The notes under the pieces were generated by a model. It did no database searches. It was not told where the DNA came from and saw only the letters and a list, made by a program, of their open reading frames with translations. A DNA stretch of 64,000 bases, taken from positions 186,001 through 250,000 of the forward strand of contig NZ_JAJSDZ010000009.1 in NCBI RefSeq assembly GCF_021272385.1. Direction: 5' to 3'. The stretch's first letter is position 1. Each line of letters starts with the position of its first letter. This document shows, piece by piece, positions 30,511 through 40,761 of the stretch. A program made the translations under genes and the position numbers. Source of the stretch: Vibrio salinus. Lineage in GTDB: Bacteria > Pseudomonadota > Gammaproteobacteria > Enterobacterales > Vibrionaceae.

Positions 30511-31870
30511 ATGCACGTACATATACTGGGAATTTGTGGGACATTTATGGGAGGAGTGGCCTTACTGGCTCGTCAGTTAGGTCATAAGGTGACCGGTTCA
30601 GATAAGAATGTTTACCCGCCGATGAGCACACTCCTTGAGTCTCAAGGTGTTGATATTATTGAAGGATATGATGTTTCTCAGTTTGAAGTGAAGCCTGATT
30701 TAGTTATCGTCGGGAATGCAATGAGCCGGGGCAACCCATGTGTTGAATATGTACTGAATAATAACCTTAAATATACTTCCGGTCCGCAGTGGTTACAGGA
30801 TTATCTTCTTAATGAACGGTGGGTTCTTGCTGTTTCCGGTACGCATGGAAAAACGACCACGGCGAGCATGCTGACATGGATTCTTGAGCATTGCGGTTAT
30901 GAACCAGGTTTTCTTGTTGGTGGGGTCCTTGGGAACTTCGGGTTATCAGCCAGACTGGGAAAAAGTATGTTTTTTGTTGTTGAGGCTGATGAATATGACA
31001 GTGCTTTTTTCGATAAGCGATCTAAGTTTGTTCACTATCATCCCCGTACATTGGTGATAAATAACTTAGAGTTCGATCATGCTGACATTTTCGATGATCT
31101 TGAAGCGATTAAGCGGCAATTTCATCATTTAGTCAGAACGGTTCCGGGAGATGGTATGATTATGATTCCGTCTGGGGATGATGTCATTGAAGAGGTAATT
31201 TCCCGCGGTTGCTGGAGCAATATTCAGACTGTTGGCCGTGATGGGTTATGGGCTGTGAATAAAGTGAAAGCGGATGGCTCTGTTTTTGATATTGTTCTCA
31301 AGAATGAAACAGTTGGCCGGGTGGAATGGGATCTTATCGGGGATCATAATGTTAATAATGCACTAATGGCTATTAGTGCTGCTCATCATGTTGGCGTTCT
31401 ACCCGAACTATCATGCGAAGCGTTGAATCAGTTTATTAATACAAAACGACGTCTGGAAGTGAAAGGGGAAGTCCGTGGTATTACTGTCTATGATGATTTC
31501 GCCCATCATCCAACTGCAATACAGTCAACTCTCAGTGGATTGCGGAATAAGGTTGGAAAAAAAACGGATTCTGGCCGTATTTGAACCGCGCTCGGCAACC
31601 ATGAAATTAGGTGTTCACAAAACCATCCTGGCGGCGTCAATGGCATCTGCCGATGAGGTGTTTATCTATCAGCCAGATAATATAGACTGGTCGGTAGAAG
31701 ACATTGCCATTCAGTGTTCTCAACCGAGTATTGTCCGTAATGATATCGATACGTTAGTGAAAGATATCGTTTCTCATGCCAGAAGTGGAGATCATATTCT
31801 CATTATGAGTAATGGCGGATTTGGCGGTATTCATCAAAAGTTGCTGGGAGCATTAGCAAAACATGAGTGA
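30511..31870 (+). pseudogene. mpl: mpl, UDP-MurNAc tripeptide ligase gene split by a frameshift
   Basis: The first frame gives 357 residues with the Mur ligase ATP site VSGTHGKTTTASML (about 109-122), EADEYDSAFFDKR and NNLEFDHADIFDDL. It ends soon after VYDDFAHHPTA. The missing C-terminal third lies in the next frame (RILAVFEPRSATMKLGVHKT to GGFGGIHQKLLGAL), ending at 31870. The switch falls in a run of eight A at 31557-31564. With seven A the product would be about 452 residues, the usual Mpl length. Mpl recycles murein tripeptide. The gene is either truly broken, length-variable, or mis-sequenced. Its end overlaps ubiX by eight bases. Confidence 0.85.
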
Positions 31871-32492
31871 AATTAATCAGAATAAACGGGTGACATTAGC
31901 CTGGACCGGCGCTTCCGGAGCGCCTTATGGGATCCGGTTATTGCAGTGCCTTCTGGCGGAAGGTTTTCAGGTTTATTTACTGATATCTTCTGCTGCGAGA
32001 GTGGTGCTGGCCACTGAACATGGGCTTAAACTGTCTAACCATCCTGAAAAAGCACACAAGCAGTTATCTGATTATTTTGATTGTGATGATGAACAGTTAG
32101 TTGTATGTGGTAAAGAAGACTGGTTTTCGCCTGTTGCTTCCGGTTCTGCAGCTCCGGACAAAATGATTGTTTGTCCTTGCTCCGCCGGCAGTGTGGCGGC
32201 CATTGCTCATGGTATTTCTGATAACCTGATTGAACGGGCTGCGGATGTAGTCATTAAAGAGCGGGGACAGTTATTGCTCGTTGTTCGGGAGACGCCTTTC
32301 TCGACAATTCACCTTGAGAACATGCTAAAATTGTCTCAGGTTGGCGTAACGATAATGCCGGCCGCTCCCGGATTTTATCACCAGCCTGAATCGATTGAGG
32401 ATTTGGTCGATTTTCTGGTCGCCAGAATATTAGATCATCTTGGCATTTCTCAGACTATCGTTCCCCGATGGGGATACGATTACAGACAATAG
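31863..32492 (+). CDS. ubiX: Flavin prenyltransferase UbiX
   Basis: The 209-residue protein begins with the flavoprotein fold [20 protein letters not shown]. It has the conserved [20 protein letters not shown] and [20 protein letters not shown]. UbiX makes prenylated FMN, the cofactor of UbiD decarboxylase in ubiquinone synthesis. Its ATG overlaps the end of mpl by eight bases, so its translation may depend on ribosomes finishing mpl. That matters if mpl is really frameshifted. Confidence 0.94.
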   Translation: MSEINQNKRVTLAWTGASGAPYGIRLLQCLLAEGFQVYLLISSAARVVLATEHGLKLSNHPEKAHKQLSDYFDCDDEQLVVCGKEDWFSPVASGSAAPDKMIVCPCSAGSVAAIAHGISDNLIERAADVVIKERGQLLLVVRETPFSTIHLENMLKLSQVGVTIMPAAPGFYHQPESIEDLVDFLVARILDHLGISQTIVPRWGYDYRQ

Positions 32493-32530
32493 CAGTAGCA
32501 TGTTGTTGAGATAAACAGTAAAATTCTTCG

Positions 32531-32647
32531 AACTCACGGGGAGCTAACCACCTGAAGGTGGCGCTGAGATCAAGTTAACCTTGGAACCCGGACGTCTTCT
32601 TACAGACAACAACCTGAACCAGATAATGCTGGCGTAGGAATTGAGTT
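32531..32647 (+). promoter_or_regulatory. TPP riboswitch (THI box) upstream of thiBPQ
   Basis: AACTC (32531) and GAGTT (32643) close the P1 helix. Inside are GGGGAGC, GCGCTGAGATCAAG, AACCCGG and the hallmark CCTGAACCAGATAATGCTGG followed by CGTAGGAA, all conserved thi-box elements. Thiamine pyrophosphate binding would shut off the importer operon. The 74 bases between the riboswitch and thiB contain no obvious U-run terminator, so control at translation initiation (GGAGAGCG before the GTG) is more likely. Confidence 0.93.
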
Positions 32648-32721
32648 AGGTATGACCTTATTAAATATAAATATCACACCTTTCCCAAGCCTGTGCCGCT
32701 CATAGAATTGGAGAGCGCTCA

Positions 32722-33726
32722 GTGAAATTTTCTTCTTTACTTCCTGTTATTGGTGCGGCTGCAACCACCTTTGTGACTTCTGCTGTTTTTGCTGCTACAC
32801 CGACCCTGACAGTCTATACCTATGATTCATTTGCTTCTGAATGGGGACCCGGCCCACAAATTAAACAGGCATTTGAAAAAGAGTGTGGCTGCGACCTGAA
32901 ATACGTGGCACTGGATGATGGAGTGTCTATCCTTAATCGCTTAAAAATGGAAGGCTCGTCAACCAAAGCCGATGTGGTCCTCGGACTGGATGATAGCCTG
33001 ATGGCAGAAGCGAAACAGACCGGATTGTTAGACTCAAGTCATGTGAACCTGAGTCAGGTAAATTTACCTGATGGTTGGTCTGACTCGGTATTTGTGCCAT
33101 TTGACTATGGCTATTTTGCTTTTGTTTATAATAAGAAAAAACTGCAAAATCCACCATCAAGCCTGAAAGAGCTGGTTGAAAAACGTGATGATATTTCGAT
33201 TGTCTATGAGGATCCGCGCACCTCGACTCCGGGGCAGGGATTAATGTTCTGGGTTAAAAATATTTATGGTGATGATGCCTCTTCTGCCTGGAAATCACTG
33301 GCGAAAAAAACCGTGACGGTAACCAAAGGCTGGTCAGAAGCGTACTCTATGTTTCTGAAGGGGGAAGCCGATATGGTGCTGTCTTACACAACATCGCCTG
33401 CATACCATCTGATTGCTGAAAAAGATGACAGCTATGCTGCTGCCAACTTTTCAGAAGGTCATTATATTCAGGTAGAAGTGGCGGCCAAAGTCAAAGGTAC
33501 TCAACACGCTAAGTTAGCGAAGCAGTTTTTACAGTTTATGCTGAGTAATCAGGTGCAGAGTATCATTCCAACCACCAACTGGATGTATCCGGTGACCAAG
33601 GTTGACTTACCTGCCGGTTTTGAAACCTTAACTGTACCGACAAAAGTGTTGCACTCCAGCTCAGACAGTGTAGCGAAAAATCGCAAACGTTGGGTACGTG
33701 AATGGCAATCGGCGTTAACTTTCTAA
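32722..33726 (+). CDS. thiB: Thiamine ABC transporter substrate-binding protein ThiB
   Basis: The 334-residue protein starts with GTG and has a Sec signal peptide (cut near VFAATP, about residue 25). The mature protein has the ThiB pattern: LTVYTYDSFASEWGPGPQIK, then KADVVLGLDDSLMAEA and EDPRTSTPGQGLMFWVK. It binds thiamine, its phosphate and TPP in the periplasm. It leads thiBPQ under TPP riboswitch control. Confidence 0.95.
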   Translation: MKFSSLLPVIGAAATTFVTSAVFAATPTLTVYTYDSFASEWGPGPQIKQAFEKECGCDLKYVALDDGVSILNRLKMEGSSTKADVVLGLDDSLMAEAKQTGLLDSSHVNLSQVNLPDGWSDSVFVPFDYGYFAFVYNKKKLQNPPSSLKELVEKRDDISIVYEDPRTSTPGQGLMFWVKNIYGDDASSAWKSLAKKTVTVTKGWSEAYSMFLKGEADMVLSYTTSPAYHLIAEKDDSYAAANFSEGHYIQVEVAAKVKGTQHAKLAKQFLQFMLSNQVQSIIPTTNWMYPVTKVDLPAGFETLTVPTKVLHSSSDSVAKNRKRWVREWQSALTF

Positions 33727-33735
33727 GGATCCGGT

Positions 33736-35322
33736 TTGTCAGCTGTTCCTAAAATAGGATGGTGGGCCACTGCAGTTGTAGTGGCCTTTGTTATTGCATC
33801 CATATCCTCGTTATTGTCGCATTTGTCTTTAGATCTATTGTCTGAATTCTGGAGTGATGCGTATTTCAGACACGTTGCATTTTTTAGTTTTTATCAGGCG
33901 CTGTTTTCAACGTTGTTAAGTGTCTTTCCTGCAGTGCCGGTCTCTCTGGCGTTGTATCGGCGGCGTTTTTATGGCCGCAATCTGTTACTTAAATTGTGCT
34001 CGATTACTCTGGTACTACCGGTTCTGGTCGGAGTGTTCGGCATCATGGCTATTTATGGTAATAGCGGTTTGCTCAAACACTGGCTGTCTCACTGGGATGT
34101 TATCAGGCATTTTTCTATCTACGGACTGAGTGGTATTCTGCTGGCTCATGTCTTTTTTAATCTTCCTTATGCCAGTCGTCTGTTACTGCAGATTCTGGAA
34201 ACCATTCCGGTCGAACAAAATCAGCTTGCTGCCCATTTGGGGATGAGTGCCTGGCAGCGTTTTCGCTGGATAGAGTGGCCGCGTTTAAAGCAGTCGCTGG
34301 TGCCCGTAACCGGTTTGGTCTTTATGTTATGTTTTACCAGCTTTGCCACGGTGATGACGCTGGGTGGAGGTCCTAAGTCAACCACAATCGAATTGGCTAT
34401 CTATCAGTCGATCAAATTTGATTTTGATTTAACCACAGGCGCCATTCTGGCTATTGCGCAAATGGCCTTTTGCGGTGGTTTGTATTTTCTGTTTCAGCGT
34501 AACTCGAAAAATCTCAGTGTCGAAATTGAAACGCCGGACAGGCAGGTACCATTAGTTAAACCGGGCGTCAGGTTATTGGTATGGGATAGCGTCTGGCTGG
34601 TCGTGCTGGGGTGGATTATCGTACCGCCGTTAATCGCTGTGCTCGTCTGGGGAATCAACCCCAAAAGTATCAGTGTCTTAGTTCAGGCCGATTTTTGGCA
34701 TGCGATTGCACTTTCCGTTGCGATTGCTTTTTGTGCTGGTGTGGTCGCGACCTTGTTTGGCTATTTCATTGTGGTGACCAGCAGAGCACTTAAACTCAAG
34801 GAACGGCGTAAAACCGCTGATGGCGTTGAGCTGCTCGGTAGTCTTGTCCTGATCACACCGAGTCTGGTTATCAGTACCGGATTGTTTTTACTATTGCGAC
34901 GTTTTGCTGACGTATACAGTTTTTCTTTTTTCATCGTTGTACTGGTAAACAGTCTGATGGCGTTACCATTTGTGATTAAAATTTTAAGTCCGCCAATGTG
35001 GTTAGCGGAAAAACAATACTCGTTACTTTGTGCGAGTCTGGGTATGAAAAACTGGAATAAATTTTATCTGGTTGATGTGAAAGCCAGTAAACCCGCGCTG
35101 GTTTACGCGTTTTCTCTGAGCTTTTTATTGTCTCTTGGCGATTTAACTGCCATTTCGATGTTCGGTTCTCAGGATTTTCAGACCTTACCTATGTACTTGT
35201 ATCGGCTGCTTGGCAGTTATCAGATGGATGCCGCTGCGGTCGTAGCGTTATCGATGATGCTGTTCAGTTTGTTCTTTTTTGCGTTATTTGAGCGCGTATC
35301 CCGTCTTTCCGGCAGAAGGTGA
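33736..35322 (+). CDS. thiP: Thiamine ABC transporter permease ThiP
   Basis: The 528-residue inner-membrane protein is two fused permease domains with about twelve membrane segments. Each half has an EAA-type loop (QLAAHLGMSAWQRFRWIEWP, and later SLGMKNWNKFYLVDVKASKP). The start is TTG at 33736 with AAGGA six bases upstream; no ATG nearby is better placed. It forms the channel of the thiamine importer and follows thiB by nine bases. Confidence 0.94.
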   Translation: MSAVPKIGWWATAVVVAFVIASISSLLSHLSLDLLSEFWSDAYFRHVAFFSFYQALFSTLLSVFPAVPVSLALYRRRFYGRNLLLKLCSITLVLPVLVGVFGIMAIYGNSGLLKHWLSHWDVIRHFSIYGLSGILLAHVFFNLPYASRLLLQILETIPVEQNQLAAHLGMSAWQRFRWIEWPRLKQSLVPVTGLVFMLCFTSFATVMTLGGGPKSTTIELAIYQSIKFDFDLTTGAILAIAQMAFCGGLYFLFQRNSKNLSVEIETPDRQVPLVKPGVRLLVWDSVWLVVLGWIIVPPLIAVLVWGINPKSISVLVQADFWHAIALSVAIAFCAGVVATLFGYFIVVTSRALKLKERRKTADGVELLGSLVLITPSLVISTGLFLLLRRFADVYSFSFFIVVLVNSLMALPFVIKILSPPMWLAEKQYSLLCASLGMKNWNKFYLVDVKASKPALVYAFSLSFLLSLGDLTAISMFGSQDFQTLPMYLYRLLGSYQMDAAAVVALSMMLFSLFFFALFERVSRLSGRR

Positions 35323-35326
35323 TTCA

Positions 35327-36031
35327 ATGTTAGTAGCTAACCGTATTCGATACCAATATGAACATGACTGGTTTGATTTTTCTCTTCAGGTGGTTCGTGG
35401 CGATATCATTGCGTTAATTGGTCCAAGCGGAGCTGGCAAGTCAACGCTGTTAAGCCTGCTGGCGGGATTCATTGCTCCGGTGACTGGCGATATTAAAATT
35501 GAAGGGGAGTCTATTCTGGATTTGCCGGTTTACGAGCGGCCTTTTTCCATGCTGTTTCAGGAATATAATCTGTTTCCGCATTTGTCGATCAAACAAAATA
35601 TCGGGTTGGGTATCCATCCGGGTTTAAAATTAAATCGTACTCAGTGGGATAGTATCAGTCATGCCGCACATCTGGTCGGTATTGGTGATTTATTGGATAA
35701 AAAACCGGAACATCTGTCTGGTGGACAGAAACAAAGGGCGGCTCTGGCGCGCTGCTTCGTGCAAAACCGGGATTTCTGGCTTCTGGATGAACCGTTTTCT
35801 GCTTTGGACCCGGTGATTCGCAGTGAGATGCTGCAGTTGGTCAAGGCGCTGGCGAAAAAACAGAATGTAACTGTGATTATGGTGACCCATCATTTGAACG
35901 ATGCTCGTAAAATTGCCAACCGGTTTGCCTTTGTTGCGAATAATACTGTGGCGGAAGTGGGAGGAATTGAGACATTAACAGCCGGGCATCATAACCCGTT
36001 ACTGAATGAGTTTATTTCGGTCGGTGAATAA
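35327..36031 (+). CDS. thiQ: Thiamine ABC transporter ATPase ThiQ
   Basis: The ATG at 35327, with AAGGTGA upstream, gives 234 residues, near E. coli ThiQ. An earlier in-frame start within thiP is rejected. Walker A is GPSGAGKST, the signature LSGGQKQR, Walker B FWLLDEPFSALD, and the switch His is in MVTHH. It powers ThiBPQ. It is the last gene before a strong terminator. Confidence 0.95.
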   Translation: MLVANRIRYQYEHDWFDFSLQVVRGDIIALIGPSGAGKSTLLSLLAGFIAPVTGDIKIEGESILDLPVYERPFSMLFQEYNLFPHLSIKQNIGLGIHPGLKLNRTQWDSISHAAHLVGIGDLLDKKPEHLSGGQKQRAALARCFVQNRDFWLLDEPFSALDPVIRSEMLQLVKALAKKQNVTVIMVTHHLNDARKIANRFAFVANNTVAEVGGIETLTAGHHNPLLNEFISVGE

Positions 36032-36034
36032 TAA

Positions 36035-36062
36035 AAACCACGCTGGTGAGCGTGGTTTCTTT
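36035..36062. terminator. Intrinsic terminator after thiQ
   Basis: AAACCACGCT and AGCGTGGTTT form a ten-base perfect stem with a GGTG loop, followed by CTTTGT. The A-rich left flank allows use by the convergent yjgA. Confidence 0.9.
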
Positions 36063-36070
36063 GTGAGTCT

Positions 36071-36598
36071 TTAAAACTCTTCTGTTTCCAGATCTTTCAG
36101 CGTCTGGAAGATTTCTCTGGATGCTTTTGGTGGTTTCGAGCTTTGCTGTTCCTTTTTCGCCTGACGAGCTAATTGACGCAGACGTTGGCGATCAGCGGTC
36201 GGATAAAGCTCTAGTACTTCTTCGATTGCCGGGTCGCCCTCTTCAATAATTTTATCTCTCAGTGTTTCCAGTTTGTGAAGAACCGCGGTAGCCTGAGAGT
36301 GTTTATTGCGTAATTTATCCAGAGCCGCCTGAATCGGTTCGGGATCAATGTTTCGCATTAGTTTGCCAATGTACTGAAGCTGACGACGCTTTGCCTCGTT
36401 TTTAAAGCGCTGGGCATCTTTAATTGCATCAAACAATTCTTCAGATAAAGGGAATTTTTCCAATACTGCCTGCTTTAATTCCACCAGCTCTTCGCCAATT
36501 TTCTGCAAAGCAATCATATCGTTTTTCATTTCGGTTTTGCTTACCCAAATGATATCGTCTTCCTCTTCCCAGGGGGCTTTTTGGTTTTTTCGGGCCAT
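36071..36598 (-). CDS. yjgA: Ribosome biogenesis factor YjgA (DarP)
   Basis: The 175-residue charged helical protein belongs to DUF615. It begins [20 protein letters not shown] and has the conserved [21 protein letters not shown]. coli YjgA/DarP associates with late 50S precursors and helps peptidyl transferase centre maturation. It is divergent from pmbA, the same neighbour as in E. coli. Confidence 0.93.
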   Translation of the reverse strand: MARKNQKAPWEEEDDIIWVSKTEMKNDMIALQKIGEELVELKQAVLEKFPLSEELFDAIKDAQRFKNEAKRRQLQYIGKLMRNIDPEPIQAALDKLRNKHSQATAVLHKLETLRDKIIEEGDPAIEEVLELYPTADRQRLRQLARQAKKEQQSSKPPKASREIFQTLKDLETEEF

Positions 36599-36706
36599 AA
36601 TTTCTTCTGTTTAGTTACCTATAATGCTTATTTTAGCAAGAATGATGGGGAGAAAGCGAAATTCTTGTTATTCTATCTATATCGGTCATTTAAGATTAAG
36701 TACGTT

Positions 36707-38050
36707 ATGGATATTAAAGAGCAAGTTGCACAACACAGAGAAGAGCTGGAATCTGCTGTGGATCGTGCGTTAAAGTTAGCTGCCGGTAATTCCGATGCCG
36801 CTGAAGTTGCGATTACGAAAAGTACTGGCCTGAGTGTCTCAACCCGACTTTGTGAAGTTGAAAATGTTGAATTTAACAATGATGGTGCGTTGGGTATCAC
36901 GGTCTATCGGGGAAATAAAAAAGGCAGTGCTTCAACATCTGATTTAAGCGAAGAAGCAATTCAGAAAACGGTGATGGCTGCATTGGATATTGCACATTAT
37001 ACCTCTGAAGATCCTTGTGCCGGTCCCGCCGATAAAGAGTTTCTGGTTCAGGATATTCCAGATTTAGACCTGTTCCACCCAGATGATATTGATCCCGATA
37101 AAGCGGCAGATATTGCTATTGCAGCCGAAAAAAGCGCTTTGGATTTTAGTGATAAGATAAAACAAAGTGATGGTGCCAGTTATGACAGTCACTATGGAAT
37201 CCGGGTTTATGGTAACAGTCATGGTTTGCTGGCCAGTTATCCATCAAGCCGGCACAGTATCAGTTGCAGTGTTATCGGGGCGGATGATCACGACGGTATG
37301 GAACGTGACTACAGCTATACGGTGGCAAGACATGTTGACGATCTGTGGAGTCCGGAAAAAGTAGGACAACTGGCTGCAAAAAGGACGGTTGAAAGATTAA
37401 ATCCTCAAAAACTGAAAACAGGCAGCTACCCCATTATGTTTGCTCCGGAAGTTGCGACCGGATTGATGGGGCATTTTGTTATGGCGATCAGTGGCGGTAA
37501 TTTGTACCGTAAATCAACGTTTTTACTTGATTATCTGGGGAAACGTGTTTTTCCGGAGTGGTTTAATATTACTGAAAAGCCACATGTTCTCAGAGGTCTG
37601 GCTTCAACACCTTTTGACAGCGAAGGCGTGAAGACCGTGGATACCGATATTGTCGTTGATGGTGTGGTAAATACCTATCTGCTGACGAGCTATGCGGCCC
37701 GCAAGATGAATATGAAGCCAACCGGGCATGCCGGCGGGATCCATAACTGGTATGTGGCCTCAACCGGACAAAACTTTGAGCAAATGTTGCAGGAATTAGG
37801 GACAGGATTCTTTGTAACCGAAGTCATGGGACAAGGAGTGAACATTGTAACTGGTGATTATTCTCGTGGTGCTTCTGGTTTCTGGGTTGAAAATGGACAG
37901 ATTCAGTTCCCTGTTTCAGAAATTACGATAGCCAGTAATCTGAAAGAGATGTTTGACAAGATTGTTGCTGTTGGCAACGATGTTGAAACCCGATCTCAGA
38001 TTCAAACAGGTTCGATTTTGATTGAATCGATGAAGATAGCAGGGGAGTAA
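36707..38050 (+). CDS. pmbA: Metalloprotease PmbA/TldE
   Basis: The ATG at 36707 gives 447 residues, near E. coli PmbA (450). A longer frame from 36581 overlaps the divergent yjgA start and is rejected. Motifs include [20 protein letters not shown] and [20 protein letters not shown], and [20 protein letters not shown] near the C-terminus. TldE pairs with TldD, which carries the zinc site, and the complex processes microcin B17 and degrades unfolded peptides. The ribosome binding site is weak. Confidence 0.94.
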   Translation: MDIKEQVAQHREELESAVDRALKLAAGNSDAAEVAITKSTGLSVSTRLCEVENVEFNNDGALGITVYRGNKKGSASTSDLSEEAIQKTVMAALDIAHYTSEDPCAGPADKEFLVQDIPDLDLFHPDDIDPDKAADIAIAAEKSALDFSDKIKQSDGASYDSHYGIRVYGNSHGLLASYPSSRHSISCSVIGADDHDGMERDYSYTVARHVDDLWSPEKVGQLAAKRTVERLNPQKLKTGSYPIMFAPEVATGLMGHFVMAISGGNLYRKSTFLLDYLGKRVFPEWFNITEKPHVLRGLASTPFDSEGVKTVDTDIVVDGVVNTYLLTSYAARKMNMKPTGHAGGIHNWYVASTGQNFEQMLQELGTGFFVTEVMGQGVNIVTGDYSRGASGFWVENGQIQFPVSEITIASNLKEMFDKIVAVGNDVETRSQIQTGSILIESMKIAGE

Positions 38051-38063
38051 TCTGTTTATTTTA

Positions 38064-38098
38064 TAGTAGTACAGGGAAAAGAACTCCCTGTACTACTA
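38064..38098. terminator. Long hairpin between convergent pmbA and mgtE
   Basis: TAGTAGTACAGGGA (38064-38077) and TCCCTGTACTACTA (38085-38098) form a perfect 14-bp stem with a seven-base loop. CCTTATTTATC follows on the plus strand. The T tract is weak, so termination may be imperfect, but position between two gene ends supports the role. Confidence 0.7.
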
Positions 38099-38116
38099 CC
38101 TTATTTATCATCGGAT

Positions 38117-39475
38117 TTAGCAAATCAGTATTGTAGCTAACCCCAGGAAAGCAAACAATCCGACGACATCTGTGACAGTCGTTAACGCCATACCACCTGC
38201 CAGCGCCGGATCAATTTTCATTTTCTTCAGAAATACGGGAATGACAACTCCGGCAATCCCTGCGACCAGCAAATTCGTCAGCATAGCGGCAGAAATAATT
38301 GCCCCCAGTTGAATGTTTCCTTTCCAGACTACAACAATACTGCCAATGATGAGTGCCCAGAGAATGCCATTTAGTAAACCCACCGCCGCTTCTTTCAGTA
38401 ACAGTTCCCGTTTGTTACTGTCACCAATGTGTCCCAGCGCCAGACCCCGGATAACAAGCGCTACGGTCTGGTTACCGGCAACGCCACCCATTGACGGTAC
38501 GATGGTCATTAAAACAGCAATGGATGCCATTTGTGAAAGTGTGGACTCAAACATATTGGACACAGAGGCGGCGGCTAACGCGGCAAGCACATTGGCTCCC
38601 AGCCAGATGCTGCGTTTTTTGGCCGATTTAAAGACTGGGGCAAATGTGTCTTCATCATCATCCATACCGGCCATGCTCATCATCGAGTGCTCGGCATCTT
38701 CCCGGATAACATCCACGACATCATCAATGGTAATACGTCCGACTAATTGCTCGTTTTCATCGACGACCGGTGCAGAGACCCAGTTACGGCGTTCGAAAAG
38801 GCTGGCTATATCCGATGCTTCGGTTTCAACAGAAATGGCTTCATCCGCATCGTCCATGATTTCACTGACCGGCGTTTCCGGTTGTGCCGTCAATAGACTA
38901 ATCAGAGATAGGTGACCGGTCAGTTTGTTGTCCGGGTTAATAACGTATAGGGCATCTGTTGTCTGAGGTAATTCGCCTTTGATTCTCAGGTAACGCAATA
39001 CGACATCGACGGACACATCAGCACGGATAGTGATGACATCTGTACTCATTAACCCGCCGGCGGTATCTTCCGGATACGACAATGCCATTTCGATTCTAAG
39101 ACGATCGGCGGCGTCCATCTGAGACAGGATTTCTTTTGATAAATCATCCGGCAGGCTACGAAGTACGTAAGCGACATCGTCTGTATCCATGCCTTCGGTG
39201 GCTTCTGCAAGCCTTTCCGGAGCCATTTTCGACACTAATGCGTCTTTGACGTCTTCGTTTAATTCGTCAAGAATTTCACCGTAATCTTCGGGATCTGTCA
39301 GTTGCCATAATACTTCACGGCTTTTTCGCGGCGAGGCTTCCAGAAGATGAGCAATATCTTCTGGCTCCATATCCTGGAGTTGGCGACGGACATGAACAAA
39401 TTGTCCATTTTCTAAAGCTTCAGTGACTTCTTGGAGGGTTTGATGGGCTTGGTCAAACTCTATTTGATCGGCCAT
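38117..39475 (-). CDS. mgtE: Magnesium transporter MgtE
   Basis: The 452-residue protein has the helical MgtE N domain (about residues 25-130) and two CBS domains (about 130-260). Five membrane segments follow at the C-terminus (about 290-450), with ALAGGMALTTVTDVVGLFAF. The CBS and N domains sense intracellular magnesium and gate the channel. The start has a near-ideal AAGGAGGATATT. No M-box-like leader is apparent in the 117-base gap before the gene. Confidence 0.95.
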   Translation of the reverse strand: MADQIEFDQAHQTLQEVTEALENGQFVHVRRQLQDMEPEDIAHLLEASPRKSREVLWQLTDPEDYGEILDELNEDVKDALVSKMAPERLAEATEGMDTDDVAYVLRSLPDDLSKEILSQMDAADRLRIEMALSYPEDTAGGLMSTDVITIRADVSVDVVLRYLRIKGELPQTTDALYVINPDNKLTGHLSLISLLTAQPETPVSEIMDDADEAISVETEASDIASLFERRNWVSAPVVDENEQLVGRITIDDVVDVIREDAEHSMMSMAGMDDDEDTFAPVFKSAKKRSIWLGANVLAALAAASVSNMFESTLSQMASIAVLMTIVPSMGGVAGNQTVALVIRGLALGHIGDSNKRELLLKEAAVGLLNGILWALIIGSIVVVWKGNIQLGAIISAAMLTNLLVAGIAGVVIPVFLKKMKIDPALAGGMALTTVTDVVGLFAFLGLATILIC

Positions 39476-39592
39476 AATATCCTCCTTAAAGTGAGTAGTT
39501 ATTATCTGTATTAAATAGTAACTTAATTCTAAGCCTTATTTAATAAGAACTTTTTACCGGGAGGAACTTATTTCGATAAAAAGATGTGAGAA

Positions 39593-39871
39593 CTATTCCG
39601 CTTCGTCGAATTTGTCTTCAATCAGATGACATATTGCATCCAGAGCCTGCTCTGCATCGGTACCTTCCGCGGAAATCGTCACGTATTGCCCCTGAGCGGA
39701 TTCAAGCATAAGAAGCCCCATAACGCCGTCTGCTGTCGATTCTTTTTCTTCCTGGTTCTTTATGGTGATAATTGAATTGAATGATTGAGCGAGCTCTACG
39801 AGTTTCATTGCGGCTCTGGCATGTAATCCCAGTCTGTTTTCAATAAGAACGGTTCTGCTTAATGCTGCCAT
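39593..39871 (-). CDS. ptsO: Nitrogen PTS phosphocarrier NPr
   Basis: This 92-residue HPr-like protein has the phosphorylation site [11 protein letters not shown] with His17, followed by a short HPr core. It shuttles phosphate from EI-Ntr (PtsP) to EIIA-Ntr (PtsN). It lies seven bases after rapZ at the end of the rpoN cluster, as in enterobacteria. The Ser-46 region reads [12 protein letters not shown] as is usual for NPr. Confidence 0.93.
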   Translation of the reverse strand: MAALSRTVLIENRLGLHARAAMKLVELAQSFNSIITIKNQEEKESTADGVMGLLMLESAQGQYVTISAEGTDAEQALDAICHLIEDKFDEAE

Positions 39872-39878
39872 AAAACAC

Positions 39879-40736
39879 CTATTGGTTTTTTTCTAACGAG
39901 GTATGCCTTATCTGTACGTTATAGTTCAGTTGAGAAAAATATTCTCCGATTTGTTGTGTCAGGTAGACTGAACGGTGTTTTCCACCTGTGCAACCTATCG
40001 CAATAGTCAGATAACTTCTGTTATTGGTTTCTAGTAATGGTAGCCAATATTCAACAAAATGCTGGAGTTGTTTCTTCATTTCCATGACGTCGTGTTGCGC
40101 TTCTAAAAATGATTTAACCGGCGCATCGAGTCCGGTGAAAGGCCGTAAATTGGGATCCCAGTGTGGGTTTGGAAGAAAACGAACGTCAAATACGAAATCA
40201 GAATCGGTTGGAATACCGTATTTGAATCCGAAGGACTGAAAGATCATAATCAGTTGTTTTCGCTCTCTTCCATCAACGTAAGTCCGGACGGTTTCACTTA
40301 GGTCATGAATAGATTTCAGAGTACTGTCAATAATGAAATCAGCATGTTCTTTGAGGGGTTCAAGTATTGATTTTTCAAGCTTTATAGCCTGAGCCAGTGT
40401 CAGTTTCCCATCTCCAAGAGAAAGAGGATGAACCCGTCTGGTTTCGCTGTAGCGTTTTAACAGGGCATCTTCATTGGCATCGAGAAAGATAACATTGACA
40501 TCGTTAGACTGTTTTAATGGCTCTAATTTTTTTCCTATCGATGAGGGATCTTTGGGTAAGTTACGGATATCAATACTGACAGCAACATTTTGTTTGCTTG
40601 ATTGTGTGGATTGAATAAAAGCGTCGAATAAATCAACGGGCAGGTTATCGACACAGTAGTAGCCAAGATCTTCCAGAACACGTAATGCAACGCTTTTCCC
40701 GGCTCCGGACTGGCCGCTGACAACGATAAGGCGCAT
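39879..40736 (-). CDS. rapZ: RNase adapter protein RapZ
   Basis: The 285-residue protein starts [20 protein letters not shown] with a Walker A motif at residues 8-15. The C-terminal domain has [16 protein letters not shown] [20 protein letters not shown] (about 250-269), which binds RNA and glucosamine-6-phosphate in E. coli. RapZ directs RNase E to GlmZ and so tunes glmS. It lies between ptsN and NPr. Confidence 0.95.
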   Translation of the reverse strand: MRLIVVSGQSGAGKSVALRVLEDLGYYCVDNLPVDLFDAFIQSTQSSKQNVAVSIDIRNLPKDPSSIGKKLEPLKQSNDVNVIFLDANEDALLKRYSETRRVHPLSLGDGKLTLAQAIKLEKSILEPLKEHADFIIDSTLKSIHDLSETVRTYVDGRERKQLIMIFQSFGFKYGIPTDSDFVFDVRFLPNPHWDPNLRPFTGLDAPVKSFLEAQHDVMEMKKQLQHFVEYWLPLLETNNRSYLTIAIGCTGGKHRSVYLTQQIGEYFSQLNYNVQIRHTSLEKNQ

Positions 40737-40761
40737 ATAAATTATTCCTGTCTAAGAGTAA

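Noticed and set aside
31475..31870. Separate 131-residue gene after mpl
   Set aside because: It is the C-terminal third of Mpl in the shifted frame, and its first 28 residues are an out-of-frame read of the upstream part.
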